Source of the DNA: Bradyrhizobium septentrionale
GTDB lineage: Bacteria > Pseudomonadota > Alphaproteobacteria > Rhizobiales > Xanthobacteraceae
Reading direction: 5' to 3'
Assembly: GCF_011516645.4 (NCBI RefSeq)
Contig: NZ_CP088285.1
Span: 5,102,501 to 5,166,500 of the forward strand
Length of the DNA stretch: 64,000 bases
The notes under the pieces were generated by a model. It made no database searches, had not been told where the DNA came from, and saw only the letters and a list, made by a program, of their open reading frames with translations. Positions 1 through 9,005 of the stretch are shown in pieces (position 1 is the stretch's first letter; each line of letters starts with the position of its first letter). Both the position numbers and the translations under genes were made by a program.

Positions 1-1
1 C

Positions 2-1411
2 CCGGTCGGCCATCGTTCGGCGACCAGGCAGCGCATTCGGATCGGCACCGACGATGCGGGCCTGTTGATCGCGCTCGATCACGAGGCGCGCATCACGACG
101 TCGAGCTTCGACGATTTCTACGAGCCCGCGGCGGACGCCTCGCACACGCTCTATGCCAGTCCCGCGATCCGGACCGCGCATGAAGCGGTGCGCGTCGATA
201 CCGGCACGCCGCTGTTCATGCGCGCACCGGGCGAAGCCACCGGATCGATTGCGCTCGAGAGCGCGATCGACGAGGCGGCGTTCGCCTGCGGTATCGATCC
301 CCTGGAATTCCGGCTGAAGAATTACTCCGAGGTCGAGCCGATCACCGGCAAGCCGTTCTCCTCCAAGGCGCTGCGCCAATGCTACGCGAAGGCCGCCGAA
401 CGTTTCGGCTGGGCGGGGCGTCCGCTCAAGCCGCGGCAGATGCGCGACGACAACGGTTTTCTGGTCGGCTGGGGCATGGGTACCGCGACATTCCCGGCGC
501 TGATGTTCCAGGGTAATGCCCGCGCCGTGATCCGCGCCGACGGGCGCGGCGTGATGGAGAGCGGCGCACATGACATGGGGCAGGGCGCCTGGACCGCGTT
601 CACGCAGATCTCGGCCGATGCGCTCGGCCTCGAGCTCGATCAGATCTCGTTCCTGTCGGGCACCTCTGATCTGCCGGATGCCGGTATCGCCGGCGGCTCG
701 GCGCATACCGCAACGGTGGGCGCCGCGATCCACAATGCCGGCGCGGCCGCGATCGCAAAACTCGCCGAACTCGCGACGTCAGACCAGCGCTCGCCGCTGT
801 TCGGCGCCGGCAATGCCGGCGTGGTGGCGCGGGGCGGACGGCTGCATCGCCGTGACGACGATACGCGCAGCGAAAGCTATGCCGAGATCCTGACGCGCGC
901 CGGCGTTGCCGAGGTCGAGGCCAATGGCACCGGTGCGGCCGATCCCGCGGCGCAATCGCAATATGCGATGCACGCGCATGGCGCGGTCTTCGCCGAGGTC
1001 AAGGTCGATCCCGAGCTCGGCCAGATCCGCGCCACGCGGCTGGTCGGCGCGTTCGCCGCCGGCCGTATCATCAATCCGCTGATGGTGCAGAGCCAGCTGC
1101 GCGGCGGCATGATCTGGGGCCTCTCCTTCGCGCTGCATGAGGAAGCGGTGATGGATCACAGGTCCGGCCGCATCCTCAATGCGAACCTTGCCGAGTATCA
1201 TGTGCCCGTGAATGCCGACGTGCCGCCGATGGAGGTGATCACGGTCGACGAGCACGATCCGCACGTCAATCCGCTCGGCATCAAGGGCGTCGGCGAGATC
1301 GGCATCACCGGCAGCGCCGGCGCAGTCGCCAACGCCGTCTGGCACGCGACGGGGATCCGCGTTCGCCGCTTCCCGATCAAGATCGAGGAATTGGTGATGG
1401 GATTGGGGTGA
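2..1411 (+). CDS. Xanthine dehydrogenase family molybdopterin-binding subunit, 3' part
   Basis: The reading frame is open from base 2, so the true start lies upstream and only about the last 469 residues are present. The first residues include a GHR-ATRQRIRIG stretch typical of the Mo-binding large subunit of the xanthine dehydrogenase / aldehyde oxidase family. An MRAPGEA motif follows near 228 (molybdopterin contact region). Near the end, KGVGEIGITGSAGAV carries the Glu that acts as catalytic base in the family. These enzymes hydroxylate N-heterocycles or aldehydes and partner with [2Fe-2S] and FAD subunits, presumably encoded upstream outside the window. The substrate cannot be told from this part. 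Family assignment is firm. Confidence 0.9.
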   Translation, partial: PVGHRSATRQRIRIGTDDAGLLIALDHEARITTSSFDDFYEPAADASHTLYASPAIRTAHEAVRVDTGTPLFMRAPGEATGSIALESAIDEAAFACGIDPLEFRLKNYSEVEPITGKPFSSKALRQCYAKAAERFGWAGRPLKPRQMRDDNGFLVGWGMGTATFPALMFQGNARAVIRADGRGVMESGAHDMGQGAWTAFTQISADALGLELDQISFLSGTSDLPDAGIAGGSAHTATVGAAIHNAGAAAIAKLAELATSDQRSPLFGAGNAGVVARGGRLHRRDDDTRSESYAEILTRAGVAEVEANGTGAADPAAQSQYAMHAHGAVFAEVKVDPELGQIRATRLVGAFAAGRIINPLMVQSQLRGGMIWGLSFALHEEAVMDHRSGRILNANLAEYHVPVNADVPPMEVITVDEHDPHVNPLGIKGVGEIGITGSAGAVANAVWHATGIRVRRFPIKIEELVMGLG

Positions 1412-1443
1412 CACGGCTCGACGCAATGGCGGAGTAACCATCG

Positions 1444-1587
1444 TCGTCGTCCCGGCCTAGTGCGCAATTGCGCACGGGAGCCGGGACCCATAACCACCAA
1501 TGTGAGTTGTGGTGCGACGCCGGGGCCACAGCCTGCTTCAACAACATGACCCTGTGGTAATGGGTCCCGGCATTCGCCGGGACGACG
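1444..1587. repeat. Dispersed palindromic intergenic repeat, copy A
   Basis: Seen directly: the ends are inverted copies (CGTCGTCCCGGC at left, GCCGGGACGACG at right), with an internal CCCATAACCAC / TGTGGTAATGGG pair. A diverged copy with the same outer arms and interior lies at 9071-9193. Such elements are common between genes in Bradyrhizobium and relatives. It sits between two convergent genes. Confidence 0.8.
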
Positions 1588-1603
1588 TGGATAGGACCAA
1601 GCC

Positions 1604-2269
1604 TTACCCCGCCGCGGTCACGCAATTCACCCACAGCACCACGGCCTTGGCATCATCAGCCGGGTTGGAAAACCGGTGCGGGCGGCGGCTGGCGAATCTG
1701 AAACTGTCGCCCTGTTTCAGGGTCCAGGTCTCGGTGTCCACCGTGAGCGTCATCTCGCCGGAAAGCACGAGGCCGGCCTCTTCGCCGTCATGGGTATAGA
1801 ACTCGTCGCCGGTGTTGCCGCCGGGCTCGAGATGCACCAGGAACAGATTGAGCCGGCTCTCGCTGCCGGCCGGGCTCAACAGCTGCTTTGAAATTCCGGT
1901 GCGCCACAGTTTCAGTTCGGCGCGCTGCACTTCGCGGGTCACGACGCCGCCGGCGCCGTCATCCCGCGGCGTTGCGCCGAACAGCGCGGCGATGCCGACG
2001 CCGAGCACGTCGGCGAGTGTCGCCAGCACACGCAGCGAGGGCGACGACAGGCCGCGCTCGATCTGGCTGATGAAGCCGATCGATAGATCAGTGCTCGCGG
2101 CGACCACCTCCAGCGACATCTCCTTGCTGCGGCGCAGGTCGCGGATGCGGCGGCCGACCGCGAGATCCATCGCCGGCTCGGCCGGTTTACCGGCCGGTTT
2201 TTTGGCGGCGCGGCGTGCCGTCGCAGGCCTCGCTGCCGCGCCTTTGCGCATTCTCTTGCCGCCGCTCAC
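1604..2269 (-). CDS. XRE-family regulator with C-terminal cupin domain
   Basis: A 221-residue transcription factor. Residues about 36-95 form a Cro/C1 helix-turn-helix (GRRIRDLRRSKEMSLEVVA ... SIGFISQIERG). The C-terminal 75 residues form a cupin small-molecule sensor (HLEPGGNTGDEFYTH and RPHRFSNP). This layout is that of PuuR-like regulators of amine and amino acid use. The Lys/Ala-rich leader (residues 1-33) is unusual. The frame can begin at GTG 2269 or at ATG 2251; neither has a strong ribosome site. It is divergent from the ABC transporter genes, which it probably controls through the inverted repeats at 2284-2348. The effector is unknown. Confidence 0.85.
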   Translation of the reverse strand: MSGGKRMRKGAAARPATARRAAKKPAGKPAEPAMDLAVGRRIRDLRRSKEMSLEVVAASTDLSIGFISQIERGLSSPSLRVLATLADVLGVGIAALFGATPRDDGAGGVVTREVQRAELKLWRTGISKQLLSPAGSESRLNLFLVHLEPGGNTGDEFYTHDGEEAGLVLSGEMTLTVDTETWTLKQGDSFRFASRRPHRFSNPADDAKAVVLWVNCVTAAG

Positions 2270-2283
2270 GTCAGTCCGCTTCC

Positions 2284-2297
2284 TTCATGTGCATGAA
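2284..2297. promoter_or_regulatory. Inverted repeat in divergent intergenic region
   Basis: TTCATG-TG-CATGAA is a perfect 6-bp inverted repeat 15 bases upstream of the XRE-cupin regulator. It could be an operator for that protein. Seen in the sequence; function inferred from position only. Confidence 0.4.
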
Positions 2298-2332
2298 AAC
2301 CGCTTGCATTGACCGCGGTTTCGTGACCACAA

Positions 2333-2348
2333 TTTCATACTGGTGAAA
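2333..2348. promoter_or_regulatory. Second inverted repeat, possible operator
   Basis: TTTCA-N6-TGAAA lies 85 bases upstream of the substrate-binding-protein start, inside the divergent promoter region. Both this and the site at 2284 share the TTCA/TGAA core, as expected for two sites bound by one regulator. Inferred. Confidence 0.35.
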
Positions 2349-2433
2349 ATAGGCCGGAACGGCGTCGCCCGCAACATCTAGCTTGAACAGCGGGGCGATG
2401 CGGCGCCGGCGGCCAGCTTCGGGAGGTGGTGCG

Positions 2434-3201
2434 ATGTCGTTTCAGCGTCTCGTCCAGGCCGCGCTCGCGGTGATTGCGATTGCCTTGAGCGTGCCGTCGC
2501 AGGCCCAGCAGGTGTTGAAGGTCGGCTCGACGCCGACCGGCATTCCCTTCACCTTCCTCGACACCAAGACCAACTCAATCCAGGGCATCATGGTCGATCT
2601 CGCCACCGAGATCGGCAAGGATGCCGGCTTCTCCGTGCAGATCGAGCCGATGCAGTTCTCGGCGCTGATCCCCTCGCTGACCGCGAACAAGATCGACATC
2701 ATTGCCGCTGCGATGTTCGCCACCGCCGCGCGCAAGGAGGTGATCGACTTCTCCGATCCGGTCTACAGCTATGGCGAGGGTCTCGTGGTGCCGAAGGCCG
2801 ACAGCAAGGCTTACACCTCGCAGGAGGATTTGAAGGGCACCGTGGTCGGCGCCCAGGTCGGCACCGCGTTCGTCGATGCGCTGAAGAAGACCGGGCTGTT
2901 CAGCGAGGTCAAGGTCTACGACACCATTCCCGACATCCTGCGCGACGTGAACGCGGGCCGCCTCAAGGCCGGTTTCGCCGACTATCCGATCCTCGCCTAC
3001 AATCTGCAGCAGGGCAATTTCGCCGACGTCCGCCTGGTCGATGGCTACAAGCCCGTCACGGTGGGCACAGTCGCGATCGGTGTCCGCAAGAGCGACACCG
3101 AGTTGCTCGCCAAGATCAACGCCTCGCTGGCGAAGCTGAAGGCGAACGGCACGATCGCAAAGATCCTCGAGAAATGGGGCCAGAAGGCCAGCGCGTCGTG
3201 A
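2434..3201 (+). CDS. Polar amino acid ABC transporter substrate-binding protein
   Basis: A periplasmic solute-binding protein (family 3), 255 residues. The start at ATG 2434 is chosen because GGGAGG lies 7 bases ahead and the protein then begins with a clean signal peptide (MSFQRLVQAALAVIAIALSVPSQAQ). An in-frame TTG at 2383 would add a charged 17-residue leader. The mature part contains the family pattern VGSTPTGIPFTFLD and GIMVDLATEIGKDAGF. It works with the permease and ATPase genes downstream. The ligand is probably an amino acid or amine, in keeping with the FAD oxidoreductase that ends the cluster. It is separated from the permease by a palindromic repeat. Confidence 0.88.
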   Translation: MSFQRLVQAALAVIAIALSVPSQAQQVLKVGSTPTGIPFTFLDTKTNSIQGIMVDLATEIGKDAGFSVQIEPMQFSALIPSLTANKIDIIAAAMFATAARKEVIDFSDPVYSYGEGLVVPKADSKAYTSQEDLKGTVVGAQVGTAFVDALKKTGLFSEVKVYDTIPDILRDVNAGRLKAGFADYPILAYNLQQGNFADVRLVDGYKPVTVGTVAIGVRKSDTELLAKINASLAKLKANGTIAKILEKWGQKASAS

Positions 3202-3223
3202 GAGCGTGTTGCTTCTCGTCGCC

Positions 3224-3328
3224 CGTCACCCTGAGGAGCGCGTAGCGCGTCTCGAAGGGTCGACGGCCATCAGCCGGGCCGTGCATCCTTCGAGACGCGG
3301 CGAAGACGCCGCTCCTCAGGATGACGGG
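3224..3328. repeat. Dispersed palindromic repeat inside the ABC operon
   Basis: The outer arms CGTCACCCTGAGGAGCG and CGCTCCTCAGGATGACGG are inverted copies, with inner arms CGTCTCGAAGGGT / CATCCTTCGAGACG. A long cruciform or RNA hairpin can form between the binding-protein and permease genes. Elements of this kind are widespread in Bradyrhizobium and Rhodopseudomonas. In this position it may stabilise the binding-protein mRNA, as REP sequences do in other transport operons. Confidence 0.8.
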
Positions 3329-3369
3329 GTAAAATTCGAGCAAGTGACGGGATTGGATACACTTAGCTA

Positions 3370-4023
3370 ATGCAAAGGTTCTTTAGCGACGCCGTCGAGT
3401 TCGTGCCGATCCTGCTGCAGGGTGTCTGGCTGACCATCGTCGTCACGATCGGCTCGCTGGTGCTGTCGACCGTGCTTGGGCTGGTGTGGGCCTTGATGCG
3501 GGTGTCCGGCATTCGCATCCTCACAGGCCTCAGCGCCGCGCTGATCAACGTGATCCGCGGCATCCCGATCATCGTGCTGCTGTTCTACATCTATTTCGTG
3601 ATGCCCGATTTCGGCATCGCGCTCTCGGCATTGCAGGCCGCGATCATCGGGCTCGGCATCGCCTATTCGGCCTACCAAGCGGAAAATTTTCGAGCCGGCA
3701 TCGAGGCGATCGACAAGGGACAGATCGAGGCGGCGCAGACCATCGGCATGGGCTGGTGGCTCACGATGCGCCGCGTGGTGCTGCCGCAAGCGGTCAGGAT
3801 CATCCTGCCGCCCTACGGCAACATCATGATCATGATGCTGAAGGATTCCTCGCAGGCGTCCACGATCACCGTCGCCGAGCTCGCGCTGCAAGGCAAGCTG
3901 ATCGCCTCCTCGACCTTCAAGAACACCAGCGTGTTCACGCTGGTGGCGCTGATGTACCTCACCATGAGCATCCCGCTCATCCTGCTGGTTCGGCACTTCG
4001 AGAACAAGGCGAACCGCAAATGA
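3370..4023 (+). CDS. Amino acid ABC transporter permease
   Basis: A 217-residue inner-membrane permease of the HisM/GlnP type. A first membrane segment runs from about residue 15 ([20 protein letters not shown]) and several more follow. The cytoplasmic EAA loop reads [29 protein letters not shown], which docks the ATPase. The stop codon overlaps the start of the ATPase gene (ATGA), so the two are translationally coupled. Only one permease gene is present, so it presumably works as a homodimer. Confidence 0.92.
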   Translation: MQRFFSDAVEFVPILLQGVWLTIVVTIGSLVLSTVLGLVWALMRVSGIRILTGLSAALINVIRGIPIIVLLFYIYFVMPDFGIALSALQAAIIGLGIAYSAYQAENFRAGIEAIDKGQIEAAQTIGMGWWLTMRRVVLPQAVRIILPPYGNIMIMMLKDSSQASTITVAELALQGKLIASSTFKNTSVFTLVALMYLTMSIPLILLVRHFENKANRK

Positions 4024-4751
4024 TCGAGTTGCGCGACGTCCACAAGAGCTTTGGCAAGGTCGAGGTGCTGAAAGGCATCACCGCCTCGGTCGCCAAGAGC
4101 GAGGTGGTGTGCATCATCGGCCCGTCCGGCTCCGGCAAGTCGACCATCCTGCGCTGTATCAACGGGCTCGAGAGCTACGATCGCGGCGAGATCAGCGTCG
4201 AGGGCGCGCGCGTCGACCAGGGCGACCGCTCGATCGTGGCGATCCGCACCCAGGTCTCGATGGTGTTCCAGCGCTTCAACCTGTTCCCGCACCGCACCGC
4301 GCTCGAGAATGTCATCGAGGGCCCGCTCTATGTGAAGAAGGAGCCGCGTGAGGTGGCCGTCGCGCGCGGTCGCGCGCTGCTCGCGCAGGTCGGGCTTGCC
4401 GACAAGGCCGAGGTGCACCCGCCGCAATTGTCCGGTGGCCAGCAGCAGCGCGTCGCGATCGCGCGGGCGCTGGCGATGCAGCCGAAGGCGATCCTGTTCG
4501 ACGAGCCGACCTCCGCGCTCGATCCGGAACTGGTCGGCGAGGTGCTCTCGGTGATGCGCAAGCTCGCCGACGACGGCATGACGATGGTGGTCGTCACCCA
4601 CGAGATGGGCTTTGCTCGCGACGTCGCCGACCGCGTGCTGTTCATCGACGGCGGCGTCATCGTCGAGCAGGGCGCCGCCAAATCCGTCCTCAATCAACCG
4701 CAGCACCCGCGCACCCAGGACTTTCTGCGCCGCGTGCTGCATCCGCTGTGA
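4020..4751 (+). CDS. Amino acid ABC transporter ATP-binding protein
   Basis: A 243-residue ATPase. Seen in order: Walker [10 protein letters not shown], signature [15 protein letters not shown], Walker [14 protein letters not shown] and the switch His in VVVTHEMGF. All are canonical for polar amino acid importers (GlnQ/HisP group). The start at ATG 4020 overlaps the permease stop; the reading frame is also open upstream but that part is antisense-like noise within the permease gene. It energises uptake of the ligand delivered by the binding protein at 2434-3201. Confidence 0.93.
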   Translation: MIELRDVHKSFGKVEVLKGITASVAKSEVVCIIGPSGSGKSTILRCINGLESYDRGEISVEGARVDQGDRSIVAIRTQVSMVFQRFNLFPHRTALENVIEGPLYVKKEPREVAVARGRALLAQVGLADKAEVHPPQLSGGQQQRVAIARALAMQPKAILFDEPTSALDPELVGEVLSVMRKLADDGMTMVVVTHEMGFARDVADRVLFIDGGVIVEQGAAKSVLNQPQHPRTQDFLRRVLHPL

Positions 4752-4765
4752 TCTGGTCCCATCCA

Positions 4766-6058
4766 ATGAACGCGCCCATTCGCCTGCCGCTGCCACCGAG
4801 CCTCTACGCCGACACCGCGGTCGAGGCGACGCCAACGCCGCCGCTGACATCAGACAAGAGCGTGCCGGTCGCGATCATCGGCGGCGGCTTCACTGGCCTC
4901 TCCACTGCGTTGCATCTCGCCGAGCAGGGCGTGCTTGCGACCGTGCTGGAGGCGCAGGAGCCGGGCTGGGGCGCGTCCGGCAACAATGGCGGGCAGACCA
5001 ATCCCGGGCTGAAGCACGACCCCGACCAGATCGAAGCGGATTTCGGCGCCGACCTCGGCCGCCGCATGATCGACTTCTCCTACGGCACCACCAATTTCAC
5101 GCATGAGTTGATCCGCCGCTACCAGATCCCCTGCGAGGCGCGGCAGAACGGCACGCTGCGCGCCGCCTACAACGAGGTCAGCGCGGCGGCGATTGCGACG
5201 ACAGCACAGCAATGCATCCGGCGCGGCATGCCGGTCAAACTGCTCAACGCCGCCGAGATGCGCGAGATGACCGGCAGCGACCGCTATCTCTGCGCGATGC
5301 TGGATGCGCGCGGCGGCGACCTGCATCCGCTGAGCTACGCGCGGGGCCTGGCGCGCGCCGCGATCGGCGCCGGCGCCGCCGTCCATGGCGAGACGCCGGC
5401 GCTGCGGCTCCGCCGCGACGGCGGCCGCTGGCGGATCGAGACGCCGCGCGCGGTCGTGCATGCCGACAAGGTGCTGCTCGCGACCAATGGCTTTACGGAT
5501 GACCTGTGGCCGGCGCTTCGCCGCACCATCGTGCCGGTGTTCTCCTCAATCGCGGCGACCGCGCCGCTGTCCGACGCGATCGCGCGCGCGATCATGCCGA
5601 CGCGGCCGGTGCTCTACGAGAGCGGCCACATCACGGTCTATTACCGCATCGATCAGCAAAATCGGCTCTTGATGGGCGGCCGCGGCCCGATGCGCTGGAT
5701 CAAGGGCCCGTCCGACATCTCCTATCTGATCCGCTACGCCGAGCGGCTCTGGCCGCAGCTCAAGGGCGTCAGCTGGACCCATGGCTGGAACAGCCGCCTC
5801 GCCATTACCGCCGATCATTATCCGCATGTCCACGAGCCCGCCGAGAACTTGCTGATCTCGCTCGGCTGCAACGGCCGCGGCGTCGCGCTCTCGACCGCGA
5901 TGGGCGCGCAACTGGCCCGCCGCCTGATCGGCGGCCCCAGGGCCGAGATCGACATGCCGGTGACCGGCATCAAACCGATCCCGATGCACGCCTTCTGGCG
6001 CGTCGGCGTCACCGCCGCGGTGCTGACGGGGCGGGTGAGAGACCGGCTTGGGGTGTAG
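4766..6058 (+). CDS. FAD-dependent oxidoreductase, DAO / PuuB-like
   Basis: A 430-residue flavoprotein. The N-terminal dinucleotide fold reads VAIIGGGFTGLSTALHLAEQG, and WGASGNNGGQ follows it as in gamma-glutamylputrescine oxidase and related amine oxidases (OrdL/PuuB group). The C-terminal GCNGRGVALSTAMG closes the FAD site. The frame can begin at GTG 4748 overlapping the ATPase stop, or at ATG 4766; ATG is preferred but no clear ribosome site helps. With a PuuR-like regulator and an amine-type importer in the same cluster, oxidation of an imported amine or amino acid is the likely role. The exact substrate is unknown. Confidence 0.85.
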   Translation: MNAPIRLPLPPSLYADTAVEATPTPPLTSDKSVPVAIIGGGFTGLSTALHLAEQGVLATVLEAQEPGWGASGNNGGQTNPGLKHDPDQIEADFGADLGRRMIDFSYGTTNFTHELIRRYQIPCEARQNGTLRAAYNEVSAAAIATTAQQCIRRGMPVKLLNAAEMREMTGSDRYLCAMLDARGGDLHPLSYARGLARAAIGAGAAVHGETPALRLRRDGGRWRIETPRAVVHADKVLLATNGFTDDLWPALRRTIVPVFSSIAATAPLSDAIARAIMPTRPVLYESGHITVYYRIDQQNRLLMGGRGPMRWIKGPSDISYLIRYAERLWPQLKGVSWTHGWNSRLAITADHYPHVHEPAENLLISLGCNGRGVALSTAMGAQLARRLIGGPRAEIDMPVTGIKPIPMHAFWRVGVTAAVLTGRVRDRLGV

Positions 6059-6065
6059 CTTCGCG

Positions 6066-7055
6066 CTATCGCGTTCCGGCATTGCCCAGATGCGCTCTGA
6101 AGAACGCAACGGCTTCCGCGTACAAGCGCTGATGAAACGCGACCCGATCGAAGCCCGGCGCGTCGGTGCAGATGCGGGCACTCTCCTTCGTCTCTCTCGG
6201 CGTGCAGACGGCAAGGAATGAGAAGTGTTTTGCATCCCCCACAAAATGATAGTCGGGCTTGGACGGAAGCCTGTCTTTGACATCAGCAGCGCAGCAGCCA
6301 GATAGGCCGTCGGCGTTCTGTGCGGGATCGGAACTCCACAACTGAACCGGGATCGTCGCGCTCTTGAGGTTTTCCGCCGGGAAGACGAACACCGGATAGG
6401 GATCGATGATGACCGCGGCCTTGATGCGTGGATCATGGACGACCGGCCCGCTCGGCTTTTCTCCCTCTTCGAGCTCCTTGCAGGCCCGCAAGTTCGACGT
6501 CTGGCAGTTCGGCAGGCCCTTGCGGAGATCGGGCTCACCGCCGATCGCGGCAAGGCCAGTGTAGCCACCCCACGAAAAGCCAAACAGACCGATGCGTCCG
6601 GCGTCAATGTGTGCCGCGTCCGGCCAGCCTCCGAGCGCGTAGTCGATCGAACGCTTGATGTCGGCGGGGCGCTCGACCATGACGGCAAGGCTGTCGGTGC
6701 CGCTGGTGTCGCGCTCGGTGTCGGTTGGATGATTGATCGTCACAACGATGAAGCCGGCATTCGCCAGAGCCTCCGCGGCGTCATGATGAGCACCGAGCCA
6801 TCCGCGCCGGCCGTGCGAGATCACGATGAGCGGCAGTCTGTCTCCCATGATCGGACAGTCGTTCACGCCGAAGAAGGATCTGCCGTCGCGGGCATCGATC
6901 TCGTGCGGGAGCTCGGCGCAGGGATGCCATGCCACCCCTCTGATCGCTGGCCCGTCGGGGCCCGCGGGAACGTCGAAGCGCCGTAGCCCGGCCGCCTGCG
7001 CCGTGCAGACCGCAAACGACAACAGGGTTGCTAACACGAAGGGAGCACAACGCAT
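6066..7055 (-). CDS. Secreted alpha/beta hydrolase, PAF-acetylhydrolase/dienelactone hydrolase type
   Basis: A 329-residue hydrolase with an N-terminal signal peptide (MRCAPFVLATLLSFAVCTAQA), so it is probably periplasmic. The nucleophile elbow is GLFGFSWGGYTG, an HGRRGW segment supplies the oxyanion region, and VGDAKHFSFL fits the catalytic His. Several Cys in the mature part suit an oxidising compartment. It is convergent with the FAD oxidoreductase and ends 2 bases from the thioesterase start region. The substrate is unknown; ester or lipid hydrolysis is typical. Confidence 0.8.
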   Translation of the reverse strand: MRCAPFVLATLLSFAVCTAQAAGLRRFDVPAGPDGPAIRGVAWHPCAELPHEIDARDGRSFFGVNDCPIMGDRLPLIVISHGRRGWLGAHHDAAEALANAGFIVVTINHPTDTERDTSGTDSLAVMVERPADIKRSIDYALGGWPDAAHIDAGRIGLFGFSWGGYTGLAAIGGEPDLRKGLPNCQTSNLRACKELEEGEKPSGPVVHDPRIKAAVIIDPYPVFVFPAENLKSATIPVQLWSSDPAQNADGLSGCCAADVKDRLPSKPDYHFVGDAKHFSFLAVCTPRETKESARICTDAPGFDRVAFHQRLYAEAVAFFRAHLGNAGTR

Positions 7056-7057
7056 GG

Positions 7058-7525
7058 CTATCGCTTGTCCAGAATCCGCAACTCGGCAGTGGCGCTGGCA
7101 ACCGTCAAATTGTCAGCGTCGATCAGATCGGCCTCGACGATCATGTTGAGGTCGGTCTGCGAGACGACTTTCGCTTTGGCGATGATCGGGCCGACGCGCG
7201 CCGGCTTGAGAAACCGCGTGGTGAGGGTTTTGGTCACCACGGTCTTGGTTGAGGGAAGCGCTGCGAGGGCGCCGAGGCCTGTGGCCGAATCCAGCATCGC
7301 CGCCAGGAAGCCGCCCTGGATCGTTCCATGCCGGTTGGTGAACAAGGGCTGCGCCGCGAAGCGGATCGAGGCGATTTCGCCGTCGAAGCCGAGCCACTCG
7401 CGTCCAAGCAGCTGAGCGCCGGGCGGCACATCTGCACTTGCTTCACTCAAGCCGGTCACCTCGGTTGTTGTCCGGCCAAATGTATCAGCCCGCTTGCGGC
7501 CTGCAATGTCTCCCGGCACGCCCAT
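7058..7525 (-). CDS. PaaI-family hotdog thioesterase
   Basis: A 155-residue protein with the hotdog thioesterase pattern: NRHGTIQGGFLAAMLDSATGLGAL (catalytic Asp and HGG-like region) and TTRFLKPARVGPIIAKAKVV. These enzymes hydrolyse acyl-CoA or phenylacetyl-CoA intermediates. The frame stays open to 7945 and allows an ATG at 7648. I chose ATG 7525 because bases 7522-7574 are a copy of an intergenic repeat (second copy at 9006-9058), so the codons upstream look like repeat sequence and not gene. No start has a strong ribosome site, so the N-terminus is uncertain. Confidence 0.75.
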   Translation of the reverse strand: MGVPGDIAGRKRADTFGRTTTEVTGLSEASADVPPGAQLLGREWLGFDGEIASIRFAAQPLFTNRHGTIQGGFLAAMLDSATGLGALAALPSTKTVVTKTLTTRFLKPARVGPIIAKAKVVSQTDLNMIVEADLIDADNLTVASATAELRILDKR

Positions 7526-7574
7526 CGCGAAAGCGCCAATCACTGATTTGTCCGACGGCGCAAGCCCCTGCGGC
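7522..7574. repeat. Dispersed 53-bp repeat, copy 1
   Basis: Closely matches 9006-9058; both contain CGCCAATCACTGA and GCAAGCCCCTGCGGC. It lies at the 5' edge of the thioesterase gene, while the other copy is intergenic. Seen by direct comparison. Confidence 0.8.
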
Positions 7575-7739
7575 GTCGGTACGATCCAAGGTTTGGCAGA
7601 ATCCGGGAACCATCTTTGATGTGGACAGCGGTCGAAGTTTCGGGCCATGTTGAGATTGTTGACTATCCCATGGTGTGCGACCCGCGATGGGGCATTTTTT
7701 GTTCCCGGCATTTGCGTGGAGTAAGCCCGAAATTCCGAA

Positions 7740-8963
7740 TTGATTGCAACGGACTTGAAAGATTCGTCAGCCGCCGCGACGAACGAACTCCCCGCTGACC
7801 TGAAGGCCGACATTCTCGCGATCGGGCGGATTGATGCGGTTCCGACCATCCTCGACGTTGTGTGCCGCTCCACGGGCATGGGCTTTGCCGCGGTGGCGAG
7901 GGTCACGGAAGATCGTTGGGTGGCGTGCGCGGTCCGGGACAACATCTCATTCGGACTTCAGCCTGGCGGCGAGCTGAAGGTCGAGACCACGATCTGCGAC
8001 GAGATCCGGGCGAGCGGACACGGGGTTGTCATCGACCACGTTGCCGAGGATCCGGCTTTTCGCGACCACCGCACGCCGGCGATGTACGGATTTCAGAGCT
8101 ACATCTCGATTCCGATCGTCCTCGCCGACGGCACGTTTTTCGGGACACTCTGTGCGATCGATCCGCATCCGGCGAAAGTGAACACGTCGGAAGTCGTCAA
8201 CATGTTCAAGTTGTTCGCTTCGCTGATCGCGTTTCACCTGCAGGCGCAGGAGAGGGTCGCGACCAGCGAGGCAGCGCTGCTGAGCCACCGACAGACGGAC
8301 GAGCTTCGCGAGCAATTTATCGCAGTTCTCGCGCACGATCTGCGCAATCCGCTCGCCTCGATCGACGCGGGCATGAGGCTTCTGCTGAAGGAGCCGCTCA
8401 ACGAAAAGTCGATGACCTATGTCGGGTTGCTTCAGAACAGCGTGAAGCGGATGGCGACCCTGATCGACGACGTCATGGATTTCGCGCGCGTCCGTCTCGG
8501 CGGCGGCTTCAAATTGAAGCGCAGCGCCGAAGCGCAATTGCTGCCGGCGCTTGAGCAAGTCGTGAATGAATTGCGTGCGGCGTGGCCTGATCGCGTGATC
8601 CAAACCGATTTCGCCATCAATCGCGGCATCAACTGCGATTCCGCCCGGATCGCGCAATTGTTGTCCAACCTGGTCGGCAATGCCCTGAAGCATGGCGATG
8701 GCAATTCACCGATCACGGTGTCTGCCGTAACCGACAGCGAGGGCTTTGAGTTGTCGGTCGCGAATGGCGGGGCACCGATCTCTCCGGCTGTCATCGAGAA
8801 GTTGTTCCAACCTTTCTTTCGCGTTGCGCACCAGTCCAGCTACGAAGGCCTGGGTTTGGGCCTCTACATCGCCACGGAAATTGCGCGCGCCCACGGCGGC
8901 ACACTTGAGGTGACGTCCTCCGCCGCCGAAACACGATTCACGTTCCGGATACCCCGCTGCTGA
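7740..8963 (+). CDS. GAF-domain sensor histidine kinase
   Basis: A 407-residue soluble kinase with no membrane segment. A GAF sensor domain covers about residues 30-170 (FQSYISIPIVLADGTFFGTLCAID). The dimerisation/phosphoacceptor helix has His199 in AVLAHDLRNPLASID. The ATPase domain has the N box LVGNALKHGD and the G2 box GLGLGLYIATEIARAHGG near the end. The start is a TTG at 7740 with GGAG about 18 bases ahead, so it is tentative. No response regulator gene is adjacent, making it an orphan kinase. The signal is unknown. Confidence 0.88.
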   Translation: MIATDLKDSSAAATNELPADLKADILAIGRIDAVPTILDVVCRSTGMGFAAVARVTEDRWVACAVRDNISFGLQPGGELKVETTICDEIRASGHGVVIDHVAEDPAFRDHRTPAMYGFQSYISIPIVLADGTFFGTLCAIDPHPAKVNTSEVVNMFKLFASLIAFHLQAQERVATSEAALLSHRQTDELREQFIAVLAHDLRNPLASIDAGMRLLLKEPLNEKSMTYVGLLQNSVKRMATLIDDVMDFARVRLGGGFKLKRSAEAQLLPALEQVVNELRAAWPDRVIQTDFAINRGINCDSARIAQLLSNLVGNALKHGDGNSPITVSAVTDSEGFELSVANGGAPISPAVIEKLFQPFFRVAHQSSYEGLGLGLYIATEIARAHGGTLEVTSSAAETRFTFRIPRC

Positions 8964-9005
8964 TCCGACTGCGCCGGCCGCCTGAGTCGGCTCGCGCATG
9001 AGACG

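Noticed and set aside
3486..4019. Extension of the ATPase frame upstream of 4020
   Set aside because: It lies wholly within the permease gene in another frame and has no ATPase-like sequence; ATG 4020 begins the normal protein.
3813..4850. A 345-residue minus-strand frame over the ABC transporter genes
   Set aside because: The plus strand carries a complete ATPase with Walker motifs; the reverse frame is a codon-bias artefact.
7649..7945. Long N-terminal extension of the thioesterase
   Set aside because: It overlaps the histidine kinase on the other strand and does not resemble the thioesterase family.
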